The notes beneath the pieces were generated by a model, which was not told the origin of the DNA, searched no databases, and saw only the letters and a program-made list of their open reading frames with translations. The translations under genes and the position numbers were made by a program. A stretch of 64,000 nt of DNA, from assembly GCF_934202705.1 (NCBI RefSeq), contig NZ_CAKPYE010000004.1:112172-176171 (forward strand), given 5' to 3'. Shown in pieces: positions 43,387 to 52,723 of the stretch (position 1 is its first letter; every line of letters starts with the position of its first letter). This stretch comes from an uncultured Limosilactobacillus sp. GTDB lineage: Bacteria; Bacillota; Bacilli; Lactobacillales; Lactobacillaceae.

Positions 43387-45762
43387 ATGAATGAAAAAAT
43401 ATTAAAAATCCTAGAATATGGACGGCTCAAAAAATTAGCAGAACCGTTTATATCAAGTGCTGCTGGTAAAGTTGAACTCCAACAATTGCGTCCGCAAACG
43501 GATTTGGCAATTGTGCAAAGGATGATTGAAGAAACAACGGATGGCGCAGACATTAACCGAATCGTTGGTGACATTCCAGTTCCGGCATTAGCAAATATTA
43601 ACCCGCAACTTAAACGATTGCGGGTTCAAGCGAGCCTAAATGGGACCGAGTTAGCGCAAATTGCCAAAGTTTTACAAGCAACAATGGCTATTAATAATTT
43701 CTTTGACCGCTTACATGAAGAGCAAATTGAATTGCGACGGCTTTACCAAATTGTTGACCAATTAGTGACGATTCCGGACATTACACAACGCTTATTAAAA
43801 TCAGTCGATGAGGATGGGCGCATTAAGGACGAAGCATCTAGCAAATTACATGGACTCCGCCAACTGATTACAGAAACAGAAACAGAGATTCGGCAAACGC
43901 TTGAAAAGTATACCCGGGGTCGCGAGGCTAAGTATTTGAGCGATACAATTATTACAATGCGTAATGATCGTTATGTGATTCCGGTCGAAGCTCATTACCG
44001 AAGTCGGTTTGGTGGTGTGGTCCATGATCAAAGCGCAAGTGGTCAGACTTTGTATATTGAACCGCAAAACGTGGTGGAAATTAATAACCGCCTGCGACAA
44101 GCACAAATTGAAGAACGTCAGGAAGTTCGACGGGTGCTTGCTGAATTATCAGCGTTAATCGCTCCTTACCGAAAAGAAATTGCCAATAATGAACGTCTTT
44201 TAGGTCATCTTGATTTTGTAAATGCTAAAGCGCAATTAGCTAAACACATGCAGGCCAGTTTACCACTGCTAACTGATGATGGGGTCATCAATCTTCGCCA
44301 GGCTCGCCATCCTTTAATTGATCCTCATCGCGTGGTGGCTAATGACATTCGATTAGGCAAAGATTACCGCACGATTGTCATTACTGGACCAAATACTGGT
44401 GGGAAAACTATTACCCTAAAAACACTTGGTTTAATTCAATTGATGGGTCAATCTGGATTCTTTATTCCCGCTAACGAAGGTAGTCAAATTACTATTTTTG
44501 ATGATGTGTTTGCTGACATTGGTGATGAACAATCCTTAGAGCAAAACTTGTCAACCTTCTCCGGCCATATGGAGAATGTCAAAAGAATTTTAGAACAAAT
44601 TACGCCAAAGTCGTTAGTACTCCTTGATGAATTGGGAGCCGGGACCGATCCGAAAGAAGGGGCTGCTCTTGCAATGGCAATTTTAGACCAAATTCAACAG
44701 GTTGGCAGTGAAGTTGTAATTACTACTCACTATCCAGAATTAAAAGTTTATGGGTTTGAACGGCCAAAAACCATTAATGCAAGTATGGAATTTGATACTC
44801 ATACTTTTCAACCGACCTATCGTTTGATGCTTGGGGTGCCAGGACAGTCAAACGGGATTGAGATTGCAAAACGCCTGGGAATTGCTCAAAATGTAATTAA
44901 TGATGCACAGTCATTAGTAAAAGATGATAGTCAAGAGTTAAATGCAATGATTGGTGAACTGGTTGAGCAACGAAAACAGGCCCGTGAACACCGGGAGCAT
45001 TTGGAAAGGTTAGTTACTAGCAATCGTGTCAAAGCGACGGAATTAGATCAAAAGTTAACTCGGTTTAATGAACAGCGCGATGATCTTTATAATAAGGCGC
45101 GGATGCAGGCTAATCATCAGGTGGCAGATGCTAAACGGAAAGCAGACCGGATTATTCACCACTTGCGCCAAATGGAAGTCCAACGGGGATCCCAAATTAA
45201 GGAAAATGAATTAATTGATGCTCAGGGGCAGTTAAACGCACTTCATCGTGACCCGCGTTTGGACCATAACAAGGTACTTCGTCGATCAAAACAAAAGCAT
45301 AATTTGAAGATTGGCGATGCAGTTAAGGTAAAGTCATACGGACAGATTGGGACACTAGTTGCAAAACGAGGTAAACATCAGTGGGAAGTTCAATTAGGGA
45401 TCCTTAAAATGTCAATTGATGATCATGACTTAGAAAAGGTTTCCAAGAAAACGCTTGAGCAAACGGAAAAGAAGCAGGTGGTTAAACCCAAGCGGATTCG
45501 GACAGTACAAACGCGGAGAACGTCTGCTCGTCTCGATCTGCGTGGGCAACGATATGAACCAGCAATGGCTAACTTATCGAGTTTTATTGATCATGCGTTA
45601 CTTAATAACTTGCCTAGTGTCACAATTATTCATGGAAAAGGGACCGGTGCTATTCGTAAGGGAACCCAAGAATACTTACGCAGTAATTCACGAGTTAAAT
45701 CGTTTGAATATGCGTCTCCTTCCAATGGTGGCGATGGTGCAACAATTGTTTACTTTGAATAA
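43387..45762 (+). CDS. mutS2: MutS2 (ribosome rescue / anti-recombination ATPase)
   Basis: This 791-residue MutS homologue lacks the mismatch-recognition domain. The ATPase core shows ITGPNTGGKTITLKTLGL, FDDVFADIGDEQSLEQNLSTF and LLDELGAGTDPKEGAAL. A long coiled coil (about residues 520-620) follows, then a KOW-like segment, and a C-terminal Smr nuclease domain with LDLRGQRYEP and IIHGKGTGAIRKG. MutS2 restrains recombination in some species and splits collided ribosomes in Bacillus. It follows cvpA by 13 bases. Confidence 0.96.
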   Translation: MNEKILKILEYGRLKKLAEPFISSAAGKVELQQLRPQTDLAIVQRMIEETTDGADINRIVGDIPVPALANINPQLKRLRVQASLNGTELAQIAKVLQATMAINNFFDRLHEEQIELRRLYQIVDQLVTIPDITQRLLKSVDEDGRIKDEASSKLHGLRQLITETETEIRQTLEKYTRGREAKYLSDTIITMRNDRYVIPVEAHYRSRFGGVVHDQSASGQTLYIEPQNVVEINNRLRQAQIEERQEVRRVLAELSALIAPYRKEIANNERLLGHLDFVNAKAQLAKHMQASLPLLTDDGVINLRQARHPLIDPHRVVANDIRLGKDYRTIVITGPNTGGKTITLKTLGLIQLMGQSGFFIPANEGSQITIFDDVFADIGDEQSLEQNLSTFSGHMENVKRILEQITPKSLVLLDELGAGTDPKEGAALAMAILDQIQQVGSEVVITTHYPELKVYGFERPKTINASMEFDTHTFQPTYRLMLGVPGQSNGIEIAKRLGIAQNVINDAQSLVKDDSQELNAMIGELVEQRKQAREHREHLERLVTSNRVKATELDQKLTRFNEQRDDLYNKARMQANHQVADAKRKADRIIHHLRQMEVQRGSQIKENELIDAQGQLNALHRDPRLDHNKVLRRSKQKHNLKIGDAVKVKSYGQIGTLVAKRGKHQWEVQLGILKMSIDDHDLEKVSKKTLEQTEKKQVVKPKRIRTVQTRRTSARLDLRGQRYEPAMANLSSFIDHALLNNLPSVTIIHGKGTGAIRKGTQEYLRSNSRVKSFEYASPSNGGDGATIVYFE

Positions 45763-45776
45763 GTAAGCAATTTCGA

Positions 45777-45804
45777 TTGTTTTTCTGACTTCTTCTGGTA
45801 AAAT
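45777..45804 (+). promoter_or_regulatory. Promoter of trxA
   Basis: TTGTTT (45777-45782) and TAAAAT (45799-45804) have a 16-base spacer; TG-G before the -10 makes it extended. Confidence 0.65.
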
Positions 45805-45838
45805 AGAGATACAATTCAATTTAAGGAGGAATCTTAAA

Positions 45839-46153
45839 ATGGCAGTCAAGGTGACAACGGATCAAAGTTTTGAACAAGATACTGCAAAGGGACTTGTTTT
45901 AGTTGATTTTTGGGCAACTTGGTGTGGACCGTGCCGAATGCAATCACCTGTTGTTGAAAACCTAGCTGAAACGATGGCTGACCAAGCCAGTTTCTTTAAG
46001 TTAGATGTTGATGAAAATCCAGATACAGCTAAGAAGTTTCAAATTATGAGTATTCCAACCTTGTTGATCAAAAAAGATGGTGAGGTTGTGGATAAGGTAA
46101 TTGGCTACCATTCCAAGGAACAATTACAAAAGGTATTGGAACAATACATGTAA
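45839..46153 (+). CDS. trxA: Thioredoxin
   Basis: This 104-residue disulfide reductase has the active site FWATWCGPCRMQSP at about residue 28 and the cis-proline loop SIPTLLIKKDG. It donates electrons to ribonucleotide reductase, Tpx-type peroxidases and others. AAGGAGG lies 10 bases before the ATG. It is downstream of mutS2, as in several Firmicutes, with its own promoter and terminator. Confidence 0.97.
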   Translation: MAVKVTTDQSFEQDTAKGLVLVDFWATWCGPCRMQSPVVENLAETMADQASFFKLDVDENPDTAKKFQIMSIPTLLIKKDGEVVDKVIGYHSKEQLQKVLEQYM

Positions 46154-46185
46154 TTGGTTTTGTGTTGGATAGTTGAGTTACTATT

Positions 46186-46232
46186 AAAGAACGGACACCA
46201 GAGTGGTGATGAACTCTGATGTCCGTTCTTTT
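46186..46232. terminator. Bidirectional terminator between trxA and yslB
   Basis: AAAGAACGGACA and AGAGT pair with ACTCT and TGTCCGTTCTTT, separated by a small internal loop. It serves convergent genes. Confidence 0.88.
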
Positions 46233-46233
46233 C

Positions 46234-46737
46234 TTATTGGTTATTTTCATCTGTGACTGGTCTCTTTAACTTGATAAAACTAGCGATTTCGGTATCTTCA
46301 GTTTCATCAAGTTTTTGCGGGTCGTTTTGTGCAAAAATCCGTACTTCCTTATGCTTGACGCTTTCGACTTCAGCTTCGGTAATGGTGCCAAGCTGAAATT
46401 CCAGTTCTTGAGCGATGAACCCTGCTTCAAGAGTAAAGGAGGTCTGTTCTTTATCAATCGCCAATCGTTCTTCCACTAGTGGACCGCTAAGTTTGAACGT
46501 CCGTTGCAGCGAGGCTTCTTTAGTTAACTGTAAGTTACCTAAGCCGAGTTGCTTTGTTAACAAGACTAGATCATCAATTGAGGCTACTGGAAACTCACGA
46601 GCTAAATCTTTCCCAATCCAATATAGAATGCCGTCAGTTTCCTTTCCTAAAATTGATGGTAAAATCACATCGCGAAGCGTTGCGCTGATAAAACCACGTT
46701 GACTATTAATTAATTGATCATAACGTTTTTGAGTCAT
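46234..46737 (-). CDS. YslB family protein (DUF2507)
   Basis: This 167-residue soluble protein fits the YslB/DUF2507 family, which belongs to the V4R-like fold group: RDVILPSILGKETDGILYWIGKDLAREFP is the recognisable helix and loop. The last 20 residues are polar and variable. No function is established. In Bacillus yslB lies near trxA and racE, and here it sits between trxA and murI, which supports the assignment. The minus-strand start is preceded by AAGGATTACG. Confidence 0.8.
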   Translation of the reverse strand: MTQKRYDQLINSQRGFISATLRDVILPSILGKETDGILYWIGKDLAREFPVASIDDLVLLTKQLGLGNLQLTKEASLQRTFKLSGPLVEERLAIDKEQTSFTLEAGFIAQELEFQLGTITEAEVESVKHKEVRIFAQNDPQKLDETEDTEIASFIKLKRPVTDENNQ

Positions 46738-46887
46738 TCTAAACGTAATCCTTCCATTTCAAATCATTTATCATTATAACCAATTCATCAACAAAAAGGT
46801 GGAGAATTAGTAATTCTTTTGAAATAACGATATAATAGAGTAAAATATGTCACTTAACAATATCTGTCTAATTTAGGAGGTAATAAA

Positions 46888-47691
46888 ATGGATAATCGTC
46901 CAATTGGTGTAATGGATTCTGGTCTAGGTGGTTTGTCAGTAATCCGCATTGTACGAGAACAGCTTCCCAATGAATCAATTGTTTTTGTTGGTGATCAGGG
47001 GCATTTTCCATATGGAGTACGAACGCAAGAAAACGTATGTCAATTAGCACTCAATATTGGTAAATATCTGATGACCCATGATATTAAGATGATGATTATT
47101 GCTTGCAACACGGCAACGGCTGCGTCATTACCAACTTTACAAAAGGAATTGCCGATTCCAGTGATCGGTGTAATTAAGCCTGGTGCAGAGGCAGCTTTAG
47201 CTCAACCTAAGCATGATCGAATTGGAGTAACAGCCACTGAGGGAACGATTAAGGCAGGAGCTTATCCAAAGACTATCCACGAATTAGATCCAAAGGTTAC
47301 GGTCATTCCTAGGGCGGCCCAGCCAATGGTTAGTGTTGTTGAACATAATGAAGTTGGAACGCCAAAAGCTCAACAAGTGGTAAATGAACAACTAGCCATT
47401 TTTAAGGAAAAGCCAGTCGATGTGTTAGTACTTGGCTGTACTCATTTCCCATTCTTGTCGAACGAAATTAGCAAGCTGTTACCTGATGTTAAATTGGTTG
47501 ATCCAGCGTTTGAAACTGTCAAGACGGCTAAGCAAATGTTAACAGATGCTGATCAATTAAGTGGTCGTGATCATCCTGGTGACATGAAACTTTATAGTAC
47601 TGGAGACTTTAAAGAACTACAAGCTGGAGCACAAAAGTGGTTACCGGGTGACCAGTTCACGTGTGAGCATGTTGATATTCCAGGGGATTAA
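46888..47691 (+). CDS. murI: Glutamate racemase
   Basis: This 267-residue cofactor-independent racemase makes D-glutamate for peptidoglycan. Both catalytic cysteine motifs are present: IIACNTATAASLP and LGCTHFPFL. The N-terminus PIGVMDSGLGGLSVIR is canonical. AGGAGG precedes the ATG and a TATAAT is found at 46831-46836. It heads a three-gene operon with rdgB and a small phosphodiesterase, matching Bacillus racE and neighbouring genes. Confidence 0.97.
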   Translation: MDNRPIGVMDSGLGGLSVIRIVREQLPNESIVFVGDQGHFPYGVRTQENVCQLALNIGKYLMTHDIKMMIIACNTATAASLPTLQKELPIPVIGVIKPGAEAALAQPKHDRIGVTATEGTIKAGAYPKTIHELDPKVTVIPRAAQPMVSVVEHNEVGTPKAQQVVNEQLAIFKEKPVDVLVLGCTHFPFLSNEISKLLPDVKLVDPAFETVKTAKQMLTDADQLSGRDHPGDMKLYSTGDFKELQAGAQKWLPGDQFTCEHVDIPGD

Positions 47692-47693
47692 TA

Positions 47694-48290
47694 ATGAAGA
47701 CAATTGTGATTGCAACTAAAAATCATGGGAAAGCACGGGAATATGCCGAAATGTTGGCGCCACAAGGCATTCAGATAAAGACTCTAGCAGACTTCCCATC
47801 TTTTATGATTAATGAAAATGGTGCAACATTTGAAGAAAATGCTTTCATTAAGGCAAAAACTGCAGTGGAAAAATTGAACTTACCAGTGATGGCTGACGAT
47901 TCTGGACTAATGGTTGATGCGTTAAACGGGGCACCAGGTGTGCATTCAGCACGCTATGCTGGTGATCACGATGATCAGGCTAATAACCAAAAACTTTTAC
48001 GAGAATTAGCAGGCGTGGATGATTTATATCGAACTGCTCATTTTCACACAACGATCGTTGGTTTGAAGCCGAATGGGGCGAAGTTAGTTGCTAATGGACA
48101 CGTTGATGGGCGGATTTTGCGAAACCCACAGGGCAAGAATGGCTTTGGGTATGATCCGCTTTTCTATGTTGATGAATTAGGCTGTGCCATGGCCACATTG
48201 ACTGATGAACAGAAAAATTCAATTAGCCACCGCGGTCGGGCGTTAAGCGCATTTATGGAGCATTTTGGTGATTGGTGGCGACAAAGATGA
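47694..48290 (+). CDS. rdgB: XTP/dITP diphosphatase (RdgB/HAM1 family)
   Basis: This 198-residue house-cleaning pyrophosphatase hydrolyses ITP, dITP and XTP so they are not built into nucleic acids. Motifs are IATKNHGKAREYAEML, FEENAFIKAKTAVEKLNLPVMADDSGL, GVHSARYAG and the NGFGYDPLFYV/ISHRGRALSAF C-terminal region. It starts two bases after the murI stop, and its stop overlaps the next start (ATGA), so the three genes are translationally coupled. Confidence 0.96.
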   Translation: MKTIVIATKNHGKAREYAEMLAPQGIQIKTLADFPSFMINENGATFEENAFIKAKTAVEKLNLPVMADDSGLMVDALNGAPGVHSARYAGDHDDQANNQKLLRELAGVDDLYRTAHFHTTIVGLKPNGAKLVANGHVDGRILRNPQGKNGFGYDPLFYVDELGCAMATLTDEQKNSISHRGRALSAFMEHFGDWWRQR

Positions 48291-48808
48291 AGATCCTGTT
48301 AGTGAGCGATAATCATGGTGATAAAAAGATTCTAGAAACGATTGCTGATCATTTTGCTGGTCAAGTTGATGAAATGTTTCATTGCGGTGATTCTAATATC
48401 GATGCTTCGCGTCAGCTAATGAAACGATATTCGACTGTGATTGGAAATACTGATTGGGGGCTAGATTATCCCGAGGTAGTTACACGCCACATTAAGGGTC
48501 AAGTCATTACGGTTACACATGGGCATCTTTACCAGGTTAATAGAACGCTGACACCGTTACTTTTATTGGCACAAGAAACGAATGCTGATGTTGTTGCTTA
48601 TGGACATACCCACCAATTGGCAGTCACGCAACGTGATCAACGATTATTTATCAATCCAGGTAGTATTAGTTTGCCACGTGGTCAATATGCTAACATTGGT
48701 GGAACTTTTGCAATCGTGGAAGCAACAACTGATCAATTTAATGTTCAATATTATGACCGTAATCTAAAACCGATACCAAAGCTTAAATTTATCTTTCATC
48801 GCAACTGA
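48287..48808 (+). CDS. YfcE/YsnB-type metallophosphodiesterase
   Basis: This 173-residue calcineurin-like phosphoesterase has the metal-binding motifs LLVSDNHGD, MFHCGDSN, IGNTDWG (replacing GNCD), VTHGH and AYGHTHQLA, followed by NPGSISLPRG. This set is typical of the small YfcE/YsnB/MJ0936 family. The natural substrate is unknown. The ATG at 48287 overlaps the rdgB stop. The order rdgB-ysnB is the same as Bacillus ysnA-ysnB. Confidence 0.9.
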   Translation: MKILLVSDNHGDKKILETIADHFAGQVDEMFHCGDSNIDASRQLMKRYSTVIGNTDWGLDYPEVVTRHIKGQVITVTHGHLYQVNRTLTPLLLLAQETNADVVAYGHTHQLAVTQRDQRLFINPGSISLPRGQYANIGGTFAIVEATTDQFNVQYYDRNLKPIPKLKFIFHRN

Positions 48809-48820
48809 ATATTTCGTCAT

Positions 48821-48868
48821 AAAAAATCCCCGTTTGTTGAATTGGTTTCCAACGAGCGGGGATTTTTT
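48821..48868. terminator. Bidirectional terminator after the murI operon
   Basis: AAAAAATCCCCG pairs with CGGGGATTTTTT, with an inner GTTGAA-type loop region. It faces the convergent HAD gene. Confidence 0.88.
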
Positions 48869-48881
48869 ATGTTACTTTAAA

Positions 48882-49739
48882 CTATTGAGCAACTTGTAAT
48901 GGAAGTTTCATATCTAGAATATTCATAATCGTTGCTAAGACACCATCATCATTATTTGAAACTGCAGTTGTATGGTGTGCTTGCATTTTTATATAGTTAG
49001 CGGCATTTTTCATGGCAAAACTATTACGAGTCATTGCTAGCATTCCAAGATCGTTTTCATTATCACCGAAAGTGACAATGTCATTAGCGTCATCGATACC
49101 GTAGATTGTTTGAAGGGTTTGAATGGCATTTCGCTTAGTTGCCAGGGCGTTACCAATTAGTTCGCAATTATATCCAGAGTTTTCCATGAGGAGATTAGCG
49201 GGAAGATGATTATCAAGTTTCGCGTGAATATCATCTAAAGCGAGATCATGAGAAAAACAAATGGTAATTTTGGTAAAGATTTCATCAGGAAATGTTTGGA
49301 AAACGTTCAGTAACGAAGGAACTCTGGTAATCTTTTCGTAGTAAATTTTCATTCGGTTATAATCATCATTACTCATCGAGGCATCAACATATGAACTATG
49401 GACTCCGGAGACTACCAATTGGTCAATGTAGTCGGTTAACGAAGTACGGTGGAGAACAAATAAAAGACTATTAAGATCATGAGGAGTTAGCGGAATGTAA
49501 TCAACCAGCTGGTTACCAATATGTGTGACGGAGCCATTTTGTGAGATAAATCCTAGGTGATCTTTAAATTCATAAAAGTCCCTGCGTAGTCTTGGGTAAC
49601 CAGACCCGCTGGCAAGCACAAATTTAATTCCACGAGCACGCATTAGTGCGAACGCATAAGCAAATAAATTATGGTTATAAGAATGACGGTCATTTAAAAA
49701 AGTTCCATCCATATCCGTAACAATCATTTTCACGGTCAT
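48882..49739 (-). CDS. Cof-type HAD-superfamily phosphatase
   Basis: This 285-residue HAD hydrolase of the Cof/IIB subclass has motif I VTDMDGTFLND, motif II VLASGSGYPRL, a lysine in the NALATKRNAIQTL region, and motif III/IV VTFGDNENDLGML. An alpha/beta cap of about 110 residues sits between. Substrates are usually sugar phosphates or nucleotide cofactors; this one is unknown. I chose the ATG at 49739 because AGGAG is 9 bases upstream; the ATG three codons earlier abuts the ribosome-binding site. It follows the mscS-type gene closely, so the two form an operon. Confidence 0.88.
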   Translation of the reverse strand: MTVKMIVTDMDGTFLNDRHSYNHNLFAYAFALMRARGIKFVLASGSGYPRLRRDFYEFKDHLGFISQNGSVTHIGNQLVDYIPLTPHDLNSLLFVLHRTSLTDYIDQLVVSGVHSSYVDASMSNDDYNRMKIYYEKITRVPSLLNVFQTFPDEIFTKITICFSHDLALDDIHAKLDNHLPANLLMENSGYNCELIGNALATKRNAIQTLQTIYGIDDANDIVTFGDNENDLGMLAMTRNSFAMKNAANYIKMQAHHTTAVSNNDDGVLATIMNILDMKLPLQVAQ

Positions 49740-49751
49740 GGTATTCATCTC

Positions 49752-50594
49752 CTATTCAGTAAGATGAATGCCTCCCCGAGCAAGTGCTTTCAGGTAGGCA
49801 CTCAATAATTCTGCGGTTACTTTTGCTTGATTATTAGTTGACATATTTACGGCAACGCGAAAAACTACTTTACCATTGACATCGACAGGTCCAATAATTT
49901 CTGGCGTTGCCACTAGCTCGGCTTGCTCGGTCTGCATTATTTCTTGATTCTCCTTTGTTATGATTTCTTTAACCTTTTCTAAATCAACATTCACCGGAAT
50001 TTTTAAATCTATGTTAACCAGGTGAGTGTGACGTGAATAGTTTTTAATGATATTAATTGAACGGTTAGGGATAAAATTTAAGGTTCCGTCAGGGCTGAGA
50101 ATTTTGGTTGTTCGTAGTCCAATGGCAGTAACGGTTCCCTTAATTTGATTAATTTCAACAAGGTCGCCAACATCAAGTTGTTCCTCTAATAGGATGAAGA
50201 ACCCATTAACAACGTCACTGACAAATCCTTGAGCTCCTAAACCAAGAGCAATACTGAAAATCCCTGCACCAGCAATCAGGGTACCGACTGGAACGCCAAT
50301 AATTGAAAGAACAGCATACAAATAACAGAAATAAGTCGTGTAGCGAAAAATATTCAGTGAAAGAACCCGAAAAGTTGCTGCTCGTTTAAACCCACCAAGA
50401 ATTTCAATTCGTCGGGTTTGGCGAAAGACTGAATTAATAATCCACTTGCCTAACCATAAAATGATTGCAAAGATCACTGTTGCAAACACCAATGTACTGA
50501 ATTTATGAATAATGTTGTCGCCAACGTGAAACCAGTTAATATCAGTGATTGTTTTTTGAAAGTGCTTTGAATAGGTAGTTAGTTGTGAATTCAT
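49752..50594 (-). CDS. Small-conductance mechanosensitive channel (MscS/YkuT family)
   Basis: This 280-residue protein has three membrane helices followed by the MscS pore and cytoplasmic beta domain. The pore helix is IFSIALGLGAQGFVSDVVNGFF, followed by ILLEEQLDVGDLVEINQIKGTV and TKILSPDGTLNFIPNRSI. It releases solutes on hypo-osmotic shock. Length is close to that of E. coli MscS. It is divergent from the DUF948 gene and has its own promoter. Confidence 0.92.
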   Translation of the reverse strand: MNSQLTTYSKHFQKTITDINWFHVGDNIIHKFSTLVFATVIFAIILWLGKWIINSVFRQTRRIEILGGFKRAATFRVLSLNIFRYTTYFCYLYAVLSIIGVPVGTLIAGAGIFSIALGLGAQGFVSDVVNGFFILLEEQLDVGDLVEINQIKGTVTAIGLRTTKILSPDGTLNFIPNRSINIIKNYSRHTHLVNIDLKIPVNVDLEKVKEIITKENQEIMQTEQAELVATPEIIGPVDVNGKVVFRVAVNMSTNNQAKVTAELLSAYLKALARGGIHLTE

Positions 50595-50658
50595 TACATT
50601 AAGTCATCCTCATCAAACTATTTTTGTCACTTTTAGAAAAGTGTTTGTATTGGTAAGT

Positions 50659-50686
50659 ATAATATCAGAAAATGGGAAAAAATCAA
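50659..50686 (-). promoter_or_regulatory. Promoter of the MscS-type channel gene
   Basis: On the minus strand, TTGATT (50681-50686) and TATTAT (50659-50664) have a 16-base spacer. Confidence 0.6.
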
Positions 50687-50747
50687 CGGTTTGCTGGAAT
50701 TTTGTATTCGTGATATTCTTTGAACAGGAAAAGTAAGGAGGAACAAA

Positions 50748-51152
50748 ATGACAGTTGGACAAATTGCTGCTTTAATTGCAGCACTTGCATTTTTAATTTT
50801 AGTTGTTTGGATTGGGTGGTTTTTAACTAAAGTGGTAAGAACTTTAATATCCCTAACAAATAATGTTAATGATCTGACTCATGAATTAGATGATGTTTTA
50901 ACAAATACTAATGAATTATTAACGGACGTGAATGATAAATCTGAAATGTTGACTCCTGCTGTCCAGGCAATTGCAGATGTTGGGCAAAGCGTGTCAGATG
51001 TAAATGATGCTTCGCATAATCTTATTGACAAAATTAATGCTCGTCGAGATCAACGTCGGACGGTTGCCAAAGTAGTTTCCAGTCTCAGTCAAGCTGCAGC
51101 ATTAGGATTATTTCATCGTTTTCGTAACCGTCACAAACGGGGCAATCACTAA
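50748..51152 (+). CDS. DUF948 membrane-associated protein (YtxG-like)
   Basis: This 134-residue protein has one N-terminal membrane helix (IAALIAALAFLILVVWIGWFL), a predicted coiled coil rich in Asp/Asn/Leu, and a basic C-terminus (RRDQRRTVAKVV then FRNRHKRGNH). The arrangement fits DUF948/YtxG. It is followed by a YtxH-like gene and ccpA, the same order as the Bacillus ytxGH-ccpA region, where these are general stress genes. Function is unknown. AAGGAGG precedes the ATG. Confidence 0.82.
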   Translation: MTVGQIAALIAALAFLILVVWIGWFLTKVVRTLISLTNNVNDLTHELDDVLTNTNELLTDVNDKSEMLTPAVQAIADVGQSVSDVNDASHNLIDKINARRDQRRTVAKVVSSLSQAAALGLFHRFRNRHKRGNH

Positions 51153-51174
51153 TTAATTCCAGGAGGACTTTACA

Positions 51175-51552
51175 ATGGGTAAAAAATTTTTAACCGGGAT
51201 TGCATTTGGTAGTATTGCAGGTCTAGCTGCCTGGGCATCCTTGGATGAAAAACAGCAACAACAAATTAAAACAAAGGTATCTGATAGTGTCTACACCGCA
51301 ATGGATGTGGTCACCGATTATACGTTAAATGCCCTTGATATCGCAGATGCTATGCTACATGACTATGGTGATAGTGCAGCCAACAAGGTTAATGACTTTA
51401 AAGATGTAGTGAATGACCAAAAGGAAAAATTTACTAGTCATTTTGTTAGTGATGATTTTGATGAACAAACCGCTGATATTCGAGAAGCGTTGGAAAATTC
51501 CAAAAATGATGATAATGATGATATCATCATTGATCAAACAACTAATAAATAA
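51175..51552 (+). CDS. YtxH-like small membrane protein
   Basis: This 125-residue protein starts MGKKFLTGIAFGSIAGLAAW, a short hydrophobic Gly/Ala segment typical of YtxH (general stress) proteins. It continues as an amphipathic helical, strongly acidic region (DEQTADIREALENS, DDNDDIIID). The strong AGGAGG ribosome-binding site and the 22-base gap to the DUF948 gene indicate one operon. The actual role is unknown. Confidence 0.75.
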   Translation: MGKKFLTGIAFGSIAGLAAWASLDEKQQQQIKTKVSDSVYTAMDVVTDYTLNALDIADAMLHDYGDSAANKVNDFKDVVNDQKEKFTSHFVSDDFDEQTADIREALENSKNDDNDDIIIDQTTNK

Positions 51553-51560
51553 AAGTTTCA

Positions 51561-51588
51561 AAAAGGGTGGCGATTTGCCACCTTTTTT
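51561..51588 (+). terminator. Terminator after the ytxH-like gene
   Basis: GGTGGC pairs with GCCACC around a GATTT loop, flanked by A4 and T6. Confidence 0.88.
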
Positions 51589-51603
51589 AGTAATGGAGAA
51601 AGT

Positions 51604-51632
51604 TTGAAGTTTGGGTAAATTTTTGGTATATT
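51604..51632 (+). promoter_or_regulatory. Promoter of ccpA
   Basis: TTGAAG (51604-51609) and TATATT (51627-51632) have a 17-base spacer. I found no convincing cre operator in the surrounding 150 bases. Confidence 0.7.
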
Positions 51633-51687
51633 GCATTAATGAAAAGGTATGAAAACAAGTCATATCAAAGAAGAAAGGGCTTATATT

Positions 51688-52713
51688 ATGGAAAAACAAA
51701 CAATTACCATTTATACAGTTGCCAATGAAGCACATGTTTCTATGGCAACAGTTTCTCGGGTAGTGAACGGTAATCCAAATGTCAAACCTGACACGAGGAA
51801 AAAAGTCTTAGAAGTGATTAAAAAACTTAACTATCGACCAAACGCTGTTGCGCGTGGCTTAGCAAGTAAAAAGACGACGACAGTTGGGGTAGTAATTCCA
51901 GACATTACCAATGATTATTTTGCTGAATTAGCACTTGGCATCGATGATATTGCAACGATGTATAAGTATAATATGATTTTGACTAATTCGGATGCTGATG
52001 ATAAGAGAGCATTGCAAGTTGTACGAAGCATGTTTGCTAAACAAGTGGATGGTATTATCTTCATGGGTCATGATATTAGTGAAGAATTACGACAGGAATT
52101 TAAAAATTCAACAGTTCCAGTCGTAGTTGCTGGTTCAGTTACCAATGATGAAGAATTACCCGCAGTAAGGATTGATTATCAAAAGGCAACAGCGGAAGCA
52201 GTAGCCAAATTACTTAAAAATAATCAAAGGGTAGCACTTGTTATTGGAAGCAAGAATAGTACCATTAACAATCAACAGCGAATTCCAGGCTACCGCAATG
52301 CATTGAGTAGCGCTGGTCAGAAATATGATGATCAGTTAATTTTTGAAGCCCATGATTCTTATGATGAAGGGTATGCTTTGGCAGAAAAAATTATCAAGTC
52401 CGGTGCGACAGCGGCATTCTCCAGTGATGATAGCATTGCAGCAGGATTGCTAAATGGCTTAAGTGACCATGGCGTAGTTGTTCCAAATGATTTTGAGATT
52501 ATTACTGGAAACGATACTAAGTTAGCAACAGTAACTCGACCGATGATGAGTAGTGTGACGTTACCGCTTTATGATATTGGCGCTGTTTCAATGCGTTTGC
52601 TAACGAAGCTGATGTCAGAAGACAAAGAAACTGCTGAAGCTGATGCAGAACAGGATGAAAACAGTAACGTAATTCTGCAACATGGATTTGTACACCGACA
52701 ATCCACTAAGTAA
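51688..52713 (+). CDS. ccpA: Catabolite control protein A
   Basis: This 341-residue LacI/GalR-family global regulator of carbon metabolism binds cre sites with HPr-Ser-P. The helix-turn-helix and hinge are clear (ITIYTVANEAHVSMATVSRV, then NYRPNAVARGLASKKT), followed by the periplasmic-binding-like core (GVVIPDITNDYFAELALGID). The C-terminus carries an extra acidic stretch (DKETAEADAEQDEN) before the usual HGFVHRQST ending. The ATG at 51688 has AGAAAGGG upstream. Its order after ytxGH-like genes matches Bacillus. Confidence 0.93.
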   Translation: MEKQTITIYTVANEAHVSMATVSRVVNGNPNVKPDTRKKVLEVIKKLNYRPNAVARGLASKKTTTVGVVIPDITNDYFAELALGIDDIATMYKYNMILTNSDADDKRALQVVRSMFAKQVDGIIFMGHDISEELRQEFKNSTVPVVVAGSVTNDEELPAVRIDYQKATAEAVAKLLKNNQRVALVIGSKNSTINNQQRIPGYRNALSSAGQKYDDQLIFEAHDSYDEGYALAEKIIKSGATAAFSSDDSIAAGLLNGLSDHGVVVPNDFEIITGNDTKLATVTRPMMSSVTLPLYDIGAVSMRLLTKLMSEDKETAEADAEQDENSNVILQHGFVHRQSTK

Positions 52714-52723
52714 GGTGATAAAT

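Noticed and set aside
43930..44106. Minus-strand reading frame inside mutS2
   Set aside because: It is a shadow of the mutS2 coding frame, with no ribosome-binding site or homology.
51652..51690. ccpA start at an upstream ATG
   Set aside because: The first 13 codons overlap the promoter's downstream region, and the ATG at 51688 has the better ribosome-binding site and matches the usual CcpA N-terminus.
51590..51690. cre operator upstream of ccpA
   Set aside because: No stretch fits the TGNNANCGNTNNCA pattern well enough; only A/T-rich partial matches are present.
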